Assembly (NCBI GenBank): GCA_021736965.1
Contig: JAIPEV010000047.1
Span: 1 to 10,963 of the forward strand
DNA from: Halanaerobiales bacterium
GTDB taxonomy: Bacteria; Bacillota; Halanaerobiia; Halanaerobiales; M55B127
Direction: 5' to 3'
DNA length: 10,963 bases
Of this stretch, positions 6,140-10,963 are shown piece by piece; position 1 is the first letter of the stretch; each line of letters opens with the position of its first letter. Under the pieces are notes generated by a model. It saw nothing but the letters and a program-made list of their open reading frames with translations, searched no databases and was not told where the DNA came from. A program made the position numbers and the translations under genes.

Positions 6140-7039
6140 CTAATTTTGTTCATAATATTTCTTTATGTCTTCTTTTATATCTTTAAAAAAATCTGCCATA
6201 TTATCTGGTTTAAGATTTTGATCAATTTCTTCATCATTATCAAAAATCCCCATTATAATTCCGGCTGAAGTCTTATTTTCTATTGCTTTATCCATCTTCA
6301 TTACGTCCAAAATAGGTTCAATTTTCAGACAATTATTTTCTATTTTTAGTCTATTTTCAAAAAATGGATTTTTTCTATTATAAATACCACCAATACAAAA
6401 CAATGGAGAAAGATTCTCTCTTCTACCTTTAATATCTCTATATAAAAATTTAACTGTTTCTAATAGATTAATAATCCTTTTCGATTTTTCCTTATTTTCA
6501 ATATTTATCTCCTCATCATTATTTGAATCCTTCCCAATTTTATCAAGATCAACTGTTATTGTATATGAATAATACGATTTATGAATTTCACTTTGAGCAA
6601 TATTTCCGCCTTTTTTTAATTTTTCTTTCTTTTTTTCTTGTTGCTCATTATACCTATCAAGGAGTCCCTTATTTGTTAAAAAATCCAGATCATAGTTAAA
6701 ACTTTCCAAAGCAATAGCGTGGCTAAGCCTAACCTTTGCAGACCTGGTTTTTGAATCTTTTATTGTTTTCATATACCCAAACAAGTCAATTTCAGGGTAA
6801 TCTTTAATACTTGCTTCTGGTGAAAATTGGAGAACCGAACCATCCAATTCTAAAGGGGTGTTATACTCGCCCATTTGATTAACTATATTATACCTTAATG
6901 CCTGTCTTGAGATGTAAGTATAGCTCTCACCATTTCCTCTGGATATCTTTTTTAATGATGTAACATTACCTGTACCTTCACCATAATTTGCACTTTCCGC
7001 TTCAAAAATTATGCTTAATGTTAGTCCCTTAGCCTCCAT
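6140..7039 (-). CDS. cas7: CRISPR-associated protein Cas7 (Cst2/DevR family, type I-B)
   Basis: Cas7 polymerises along the crRNA spacer as the Cascade backbone. From the chosen start the protein is 299 aa. Family features are SRQALRYNIV (44-53), DLFGYM (85-90) and the segment from TRSAKVRLSHAIALESF to NYDLDFLTNKG (98-124), all typical of Cst2/DevR. A lysine-rich loop (about 135-145, RYNEQQEKKKEKLKK) may be the flexible thumb or RNA-facing segment. An upstream ATG at 7066 is in frame, but it lies inside cas8b with no ribosome site. ATG at 7039 has AAAGGAG with a 6-nt spacer and starts one base after the cas8b TAA, so I prefer it. The stop is TAG, 12 nt before cas5. Confidence 0.95.
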   Translation of the reverse strand: MEAKGLTLSIIFEAESANYGEGTGNVTSLKKISRGNGESYTYISRQALRYNIVNQMGEYNTPLELDGSVLQFSPEASIKDYPEIDLFGYMKTIKDSKTRSAKVRLSHAIALESFNYDLDFLTNKGLLDRYNEQQEKKKEKLKKGGNIAQSEIHKSYYSYTITVDLDKIGKDSNNDEEINIENKEKSKRIINLLETVKFLYRDIKGRRENLSPLFCIGGIYNRKNPFFENRLKIENNCLKIEPILDVMKMDKAIENKTSAGIIMGIFDNDEEIDQNLKPDNMADFFKDIKEDIKKYYEQN

Positions 7040-7052
7040 ATTATTCTCCTTT
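7040..7052 (-). promoter_or_regulatory. Ribosome binding site that decides the cas7 start
   Basis: AAAGGAG (7046-7052) lies 6 nt ahead of ATG at 7039 and overlaps the last codons and stop of cas8b. The earlier in-frame ATG at 7066 has only A/T in the corresponding place. Confidence 0.85.
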
Positions 7053-7364
7053 ATTTTTATTTTCATTATTATATTGCTCTCCTTGCAAACCTAAAAGAAA
7101 AGAGTAACCCATTGTTTGAAATTTCGTTTTATTTTCCAGGCCTTCAATAAATAATTTGGGTATTTCTTTATTCAAATACATGTATGAATCTAAAACAGTA
7201 TCCATAAATTTCGACTGATTTTTGACTCTTAAGGCATTTAGCAATCTGTAGGAGATTCCTCCAAGTTTATTTTCAGCATCCCGCTCAGCATATCCATTTT
7301 TTAGTTCTTTCCCTTTCTGCCAAAGTACATATAGTTTTTTGTTATCAACTTTTGTCTCTTCCAT
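7041..7364 (-). CDS. cas11: Candidate internally translated small subunit Cas11 (within cas8b)
   Basis: An in-frame ATG at 7364 (Met467 of Cas8b) is preceded by GGAGGA at 7368-7373, the strongest ribosome site inside cas8b that I found, with a 4-nt spacing. Translation from it gives a 107-aa protein starting MEETKVDNKKLYVLW and ending with the Cas8b C-terminus. It contains helix-rich segments such as GISYRLLNALR. Internal translation of Cas11 from the large-subunit gene has been shown experimentally in I-B, I-C and I-D systems; no separate small-subunit gene exists in this locus. The size and position fit. That it is made here is an inference from the sequence. Confidence 0.7.
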   Translation of the reverse strand: MEETKVDNKKLYVLWQKGKELKNGYAERDAENKLGGISYRLLNALRVKNQSKFMDTVLDSYMYLNKEIPKLFIEGLENKTKFQTMGYSFLLGLQGEQYNNENKNKGE

Positions 7365-8762
7365 AATTCCTCCAAGAAAATTATTATTGATTTTTATTAT
7401 TATATTTATTTCAAATGAAATATTTCTATTATAGTCCTTATCAATTTGCAGACCTAACAAATTATGTATCAATCTGAAATTATTTTTATGTTCAAGTAAA
7501 TTGTTTATAACTCTATGATATAAATTAATATAGTTTTGATTTTGTTCATCTATTAACACGCTTTTACCTACCAGGGTTTTAAACAATTTTACATTTTGTT
7601 GTATTATTTTTAATAATCTCGGGGAAATTGTATTAAAACTGTAAGCTCTCTGTTCATTATCTCCATTATATTTAATTATTTGAATATTTTCTAATTCTAA
7701 ACGGGCCTTCGATATCTCATTTTGTTTCAATTGTTCAATTATTTTATAATATCCTTCTTGTTCCAAATCACTAATTCGTTTTACTTCCCCATTTTCATGA
7801 GTTAGACTAAATTTGTTTTCTTTTATCAATTTCCTTAAATCATTATTATCGTTTATAAAAATGCCTCTCCGGTTTAAACTATTGAATCCTGCTGGTATAC
7901 AGGAAAATACAAACTTACATAGGGGACAGATAAGAGCGTCTGAATTAAAATCCCAGAAATGCGAGCTTTTCTTATTTGCATCTGCTCCTATATTGTTGAG
8001 CCATGCCAGATTATGAGTCTCTTTTTTAGTTTGCATTTTATTGTCGCACATAAAACAGTCATATTTTCCATCCTTTGATGATTTATCTATATAATCTATA
8101 ACAGGTTCAATAAACTCTTTTTCATATAGGCTATACATATTCTTTTTAGATTTTTGTTGATGAAGAAAAGATATATTCCCCCAATAATGATTAATTATTG
8201 AATATATTGTATCTTTTGCTTTGAGGATATGTTTAACATTTTCCTTTTTTAGATAATTTATTAGTTCATTTAATTTTTTAATTTTTTCTTTAATATCCTC
8301 AGGCTTATCATCCTTTTTTATTTTTTTAATAGCTTTAATTTTTTTAGATATTTCATAGTTATCATCTATTATTACATATCCGCTCAGGTAGCTATTTCTC
8401 TTTAACTTCGCTTTTATCATTTTTATGGTTTTATTTAAATTTTTTCTATCAAAATCCTTATAGTTATTATTAATTATTTTTTGAAAATAATCCTGTTTTT
8501 GTATTAATTTATCAAAAACAAGCGTGTTGTTATATTTTTCAAAGAAATAATTAAAATATTTTTCTGCAAAATTTTCAAATAAATCCGTGGACATTTTCAG
8601 ACTATATTTATTTATTTCAATATTATTTACATTGACAATATTTACCAGCCCCACTAATCCAGCATTATATAGCCAATTGGCCGGATACAATGTTAAATAT
8701 TCATTAGTATCGGTTCCAGTTTTTTGTTCATTATTCTTAAAAATAGATTCCTGTTCACTCAT
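7041..8762 (-). CDS. cas8b: Cascade large subunit Cas8b (Cst1, CXXC-CXXC family)
   Basis: Cas8b is the large subunit that reads the PAM and recruits Cas3. The protein is 573 aa. Two zinc-ribbon-like pairs, CFMC (236-239) and CPLC (279-282), are the mark of the Cst1 CXXC-CXXC family. The spacing and the sequence between them (THNLAWLNNIGADA) support the call. The N-terminus carries LYPANWLYNAGLVGLV (25-40), a conserved start of this family. Residues 130-185 are lysine-rich and probably helical. The last 107 residues, after a GGIM segment (464-467), look like a separate small helical domain with its own ribosome site (see cas11). The start overlaps the cas6 stop by 4 nt (ATGA), with a G-rich stretch (GGTGGTGGG) directly ahead. 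The gene is followed one base later by cas7. Confidence 0.93.
   Translation of the reverse strand: MSEQESIFKNNEQKTGTDTNEYLTLYPANWLYNAGLVGLVNIVNVNNIEINKYSLKMSTDLFENFAEKYFNYFFEKYNNTLVFDKLIQKQDYFQKIINNNYKDFDRKNLNKTIKMIKAKLKRNSYLSGYVIIDDNYEISKKIKAIKKIKKDDKPEDIKEKIKKLNELINYLKKENVKHILKAKDTIYSIINHYWGNISFLHQQKSKKNMYSLYEKEFIEPVIDYIDKSSKDGKYDCFMCDNKMQTKKETHNLAWLNNIGADANKKSSHFWDFNSDALICPLCKFVFSCIPAGFNSLNRRGIFINDNNDLRKLIKENKFSLTHENGEVKRISDLEQEGYYKIIEQLKQNEISKARLELENIQIIKYNGDNEQRAYSFNTISPRLLKIIQQNVKLFKTLVGKSVLIDEQNQNYINLYHRVINNLLEHKNNFRLIHNLLGLQIDKDYNRNISFEINIIIKINNNFLGGIMEETKVDNKKLYVLWQKGKELKNGYAERDAENKLGGISYRLLNALRVKNQSKFMDTVLDSYMYLNKEIPKLFIEGLENKTKFQTMGYSFLLGLQGEQYNNENKNKGE
7365..7373 (-). promoter_or_regulatory. 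Internal ribosome binding site in cas8b (for Cas11)
   Basis: GGAGGAATT on the minus strand leads directly to ATG at 7364, inside the Cas8b reading frame where it encodes Gly-Gly-Ile-Met. The match to the anti-Shine-Dalgarno is as good as at any true start in this operon. Confidence 0.65.
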
Positions 8763-9517
8763 CCCACCACCTCCACCTTACCAAATCCCTGGGCACGACG
8801 GGAACCAATCCCTGATTTATACAAATAATTAAGCAGATTAGGGTAGGCTTTGATTTTTAACCAACCAGAATTACCAATTACTGGATGGTTGTAATGCATA
8901 ATCGTGATGGACTCCATGTTTAATCCCTCAATTTTCATTTTGTCAATTAATTTATATATTCGTTTTTTCTCTTTCCCTTCAAAAAGATAGTGTTCGCAAC
9001 TTTCAACCATATTATGCTTTAGTTGTGGAATAAAGCCTTTTTCATTAGAGGAATAATATTTTTCAAGATTTGAATCTCTGTCATGTTCCCTTACAACTAT
9101 TGGTGAATGGGTTTTAAATTTTATCAGATTACTGTCAATCTTATTATCTCGTTGAAGATTTATCTTTTCGAGAGTAAAATGATTTTTATCAGGTATATAG
9201 AAGGGTTGATGAAGCAGATTCAGAGCACCATTATAAAATATGACCCCAAGATTATAAAAATAGGTTGAAAAATTAAGATATATTCGATCGTTACCAACCA
9301 AAACATGTCCATTTTCAGAATTAAAATCTGCCTCAGGTAGATAGACTGAAAAAGTAAATGGTTTGATTGTATTATTCTCTGCTTCATCAGAATACAATTT
9401 TTCATAAAGGGTATTATCCCCATGTTGGTAAGCATTTTTTATAAATGACATAAAAACTCGTCGATATTCAAGCGGTAATTCTGGATCATTCAACTTTAGT
9501 TGGAGGCCAAGTCTCAT
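8759..9517 (-). CDS. cas6: CRISPR repeat endoribonuclease Cas6
   Basis: Cas6 cuts the pre-crRNA inside each repeat, leaving an 8-nt 5' handle. The protein is 252 aa. The N-terminus has the family-type DPELPLEYRR (11-20). The C-terminus ends with the glycine-rich loop SGIGSRRAQGFGKVEVV (235-251), the best diagnostic motif of Cas6. His32 in AYQHGDN is the only histidine in the usual catalytic region, so it is the candidate general base. ATG at 9517 has AAGGAG with a 5-nt spacing. The stop overlaps the cas8b start (ATGA). As the first gene of the cas run it should follow the main operon promoter, somewhere in the AT-rich 9518-9755. Confidence 0.95.
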   Translation of the reverse strand: MRLGLQLKLNDPELPLEYRRVFMSFIKNAYQHGDNTLYEKLYSDEAENNTIKPFTFSVYLPEADFNSENGHVLVGNDRIYLNFSTYFYNLGVIFYNGALNLLHQPFYIPDKNHFTLEKINLQRDNKIDSNLIKFKTHSPIVVREHDRDSNLEKYYSSNEKGFIPQLKHNMVESCEHYLFEGKEKKRIYKLIDKMKIEGLNMESITIMHYNHPVIGNSGWLKIKAYPNLLNYLYKSGIGSRRAQGFGKVEVVG

Positions 9518-10173
9518 ACATACTCCTTCTATAGAATTGAATTAAAATATAAAACCTTTGCCCTAAATTTAACCAAAAACATATTTTCAAAATACCTAAT
9601 ATTTTGCTTCTAAATAATTTAACAAAATATATCTTTAATCAAAACTTTTTTATCTCTCTAAGCTATATAATTCATTACCGTAAAAAATTAATGGTGATAA
9701 TTCCAAATAAAATAGATGCTTATATAAAAATGTTAGAAAACTGAGATTTTAGGCAGTGCTGCATCATACTATGGCTAATATCGTCCCGAAAGCAGTAGGG
9801 ACGAGGAGATTGTACGGTCCTTGCAGTAGAAAAGGCCACTTGGAGTTCTCTATGAGAAATAGTAATAGATTTTTCAGGCTAAAAAGAAAAATTATTACGG
9901 ATTGTGCCTATAAGAGTGTTATGCCTTCCCTCTCAAATATAATACCCCGAGGAGAATCACAATCTAAGATAAAAAATATGTACCCCTTCGACTATCTAAT
10001 AAGAAATCTCTTTGAGACATCCAGAATGAGGTGGATTGTACTTTTTACGAGACCATCAATATAACTTTAAAGTGGGCTCATCAAATAATGATAAATAGAC
10101 TATAGTCTACCCTGAACGTCATGGTTTATTGTGAGCTATTTGTATGTTATTAATATTTTCTTTGCATAATAAT
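9518..10173. other. Intergenic region without a supportable gene
   Basis: Positions 9518-9745 are very AT-rich and must contain the cas operon promoter. Positions 9746-10070 are more mixed in composition. They contain a plus-strand open frame of 102 codons (9756-10064) that resembles no family I know and lacks a ribosome site, so I leave it out. Inside this part is a perfect 7-bp stem with a 10-nt loop, TCGTCCC (9781-9787) and GGGACGA (9798-9804). CCCTTCGACT at 9984-9993 matches the start of the dispersed hairpin repeat core, possibly a decayed copy. A perfect 14-bp palindrome (TAGACTATAGTCTA) lies at 10096-10109. This looks like remains of repeats or of a lost gene; no RNA gene is recognised. 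Confidence 0.55.
9546..9576 (-). promoter_or_regulatory. Weak promoter candidate ahead of cas6
   Basis: On the minus strand TATATT (9546-9551, 5 of 6 to TATAAT) ends about 28 nt before the cas6 ATG. The best -35 I can pair with it is TTGGTT (9571-9576), 19 bp away and poor. A second weak pair (TTGATT then AATTAT, 17 bp apart) lies near 9615-9645. The cas operon must have a promoter in this region, but I cannot fix which. Confidence 0.25.
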
Positions 10174-10205
10174 AACCGCCCCTCACCTATCGATGAGAGG
10201 CGGTT
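10174..10205 (-). terminator. Hairpin terminator after the oxidoreductase gene
   Basis: AACCGCC (10174-10180) pairs with GGCGGTT (10199-10205). The stem goes on, after one C-A mismatch, with CTCA / TGAG around an 8-nt loop. It starts 25 nt past the stop codon of the minus-strand gene. On the minus strand the stem is followed by a TTATTATTAT tract, moderate for a terminator. The plus strand also has TTTTAATT after the stem, so it could work both ways. Confidence 0.7.
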
Positions 10206-10229
10206 TTAATTCGGATGTTTTATCGAAAT

Positions 10230-10963
10230 CTATCGGGCTCTTTCCTTGTTGCGCCAATCAAGAGCACCAACCGGACATTCTTTGATACACTCACCACAAT
10301 CAGCGCAGGAAAGGGGTAACTGTTCTCCAAACGCAGTGGTAATATTAGTATCAAATCCTCTTTCCCGGAAATCCAGAAGCGATTCATTGACTACTTCCTT
10401 ACAAACTTTGACACAGGTTCCGCATTTGATACACTTATTTCGATCGATAATAATATCAGGATGGCGGGTGTCAGCTTCATAGACTCGTTTTTCTCCGGTA
10501 ATTGCTTCAGGTCCTGCCAGATACTGTTCAGAGTAGTCTTTCAATTTACAATCATGTTTATCAGTACAGCTACATTCCAGACAGCGTTCGCCTTCCCGGG
10601 CAATGGCTTCTTCCGTAAAAGTATGAGTTATCTCCTCAAAACTATTTTTACGTTTATCCAGAGGAATATATTCCAGTTTTTCCCTTTTCCGATCAGTCAA
10701 TTCCTTCAAATACACAAGATCATCCTTATTCAAGGACTGCCAGTGACCGCGGCTAACATTTATCTCATAAGGCTTTTCATATTCTTCGCCTCGCAAAAAG
10801 GCCTCAATTCCCAGCGCAGCATTGCGACCGGCAGCAACAGCTTCCACAACAGTAGCCGGGCCTGTTACACAATCACCGGCTGCGAAAACATTGTCAGCCA
10901 TATAGCCATTTTCTTCATTTATCTCAATATCGCCCCATTTATTGGTTTTGCTGCCTTCCGGAG
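10230..10963 (-). CDS. GltD-like NAD(P)/FAD oxidoreductase with C-terminal ferredoxin domains (5' end missing)
   Basis: Only the last 243 or so codons are in the window; the frame stays open through the right edge, so an ATG at 10901 is internal. The first part ends a flavin/NAD(P)-binding domain of the glutamate synthase small-subunit type, with GDCVTGPATVVEAVAAGR followed by NAAL, the classical FAD-contacting end motif. A Cys cluster CLECSCTDKHDC follows in the middle. The C-terminus is a two-cluster ferredoxin: CIKCGTCVKVC, then CADCGECIKECP, each with C-x2-C-x2-C-x3-C spacing. The part between the clusters (LLDFRERGFDTNITTAFG) resembles the Fe-S domain of NuoG or [FeFe]-hydrogenase subunits. 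It probably moves electrons between NAD(P)H and ferredoxin or a partner enzyme; the partner is outside the window. It is unrelated to the CRISPR locus. Confidence 0.85.
   Translation of the reverse strand, partial: PEGSKTNKWGDIEINEENGYMADNVFAAGDCVTGPATVVEAVAAGRNAALGIEAFLRGEEYEKPYEINVSRGHWQSLNKDDLVYLKELTDRKREKLEYIPLDKRKNSFEEITHTFTEEAIAREGERCLECSCTDKHDCKLKDYSEQYLAGPEAITGEKRVYEADTRHPDIIIDRNKCIKCGTCVKVCKEVVNESLLDFRERGFDTNITTAFGEQLPLSCADCGECIKECPVGALDWRNKERAR

Noticed and set aside
7040..7066. Longer N-terminus for Cas7 starting at 7066
   Set aside because: No ribosome site, overlaps cas8b by 26 bp, and adds MKIKIKENN ahead of a start that has AAAGGAG and sits right after the cas8b stop.
9756..10064. 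102-codon plus-strand open frame
   Set aside because: No recognisable domain, no clear ribosome site, and unlike the style of neighbouring proteins (many Arg, few Lys-rich helices). Kept only as part of the intergenic description.

Overview
The window is AT-rich and its proteins are rich in Lys, Ile and Asn. It carries a complete subtype I-B (Cst1/Cst2, 'Tneap'-type) CRISPR-Cas locus. The edge gene is an Fe-S/flavin oxidoreductase of strictly anaerobic character. Together these suggest a low-GC anaerobic bacterium of the Clostridia/Halanaerobiales kind; that placement is an inference from style and gene content, not a database result.

Layout, left to right, with all recognised genes on the minus strand. 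Positions 1-269 are the leader-proximal end of a CRISPR array: four identical 30-bp repeats plus the last 8 bases of a fifth, running off the left edge. Positions 270-551 are the leader. cas2 (552-833) and cas1 (836-1834) follow, then a GIY-YIG nuclease gene (2028-2378) bracketed by hairpin repeats. Next come cas4 (2476-2979), cas3 with fused HD nuclease (2979-5204), cas5 (5393-6127), cas7 (6140-7039), cas8b/cst1 (7041-8762) and cas6 (8759-9517). Positions 9518-10229 hold no gene I can support. Past a hairpin terminator (10174-10205) is the C-terminal part of a GltD-like oxidoreductase with ferredoxin domains (10230-10963), cut by the right edge.

Transcription runs cas6-cas8b-cas7-cas5-(gap)-cas3-cas4-(gap)-GIY-YIG-(gap)-cas1-cas2-leader-array. 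Cas6 matures crRNAs. Cas8b, Cas7, Cas5, Cas6 and probably an internally translated Cas11 (7041-7364) form Cascade. Cas3 unwinds and degrades the target. Cas4-Cas1-Cas2 acquire spacers at the leader end of the array, near position 269.

The most notable structure beyond standard annotation is a family of seven 28-bp hairpin repeats. Each has 8-nt arms around a 12-nt core, TCGACTCCGCTC or its complement. The arms change in a compensating way between copies, so the fold seems to be what is kept. The copies lie only in the gaps of the cas operon: one in the leader, two on each side of the GIY-YIG gene, and two between cas5 and cas3. The block 1875-2469 (hairpins, GIY-YIG gene, hairpins) starts and ends with the same 21 bp in inverted orientation and separates cas4 from cas1. 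A good sigma-70-type promoter inside this block (1923-1952) may give cas1-cas2 its own transcript.
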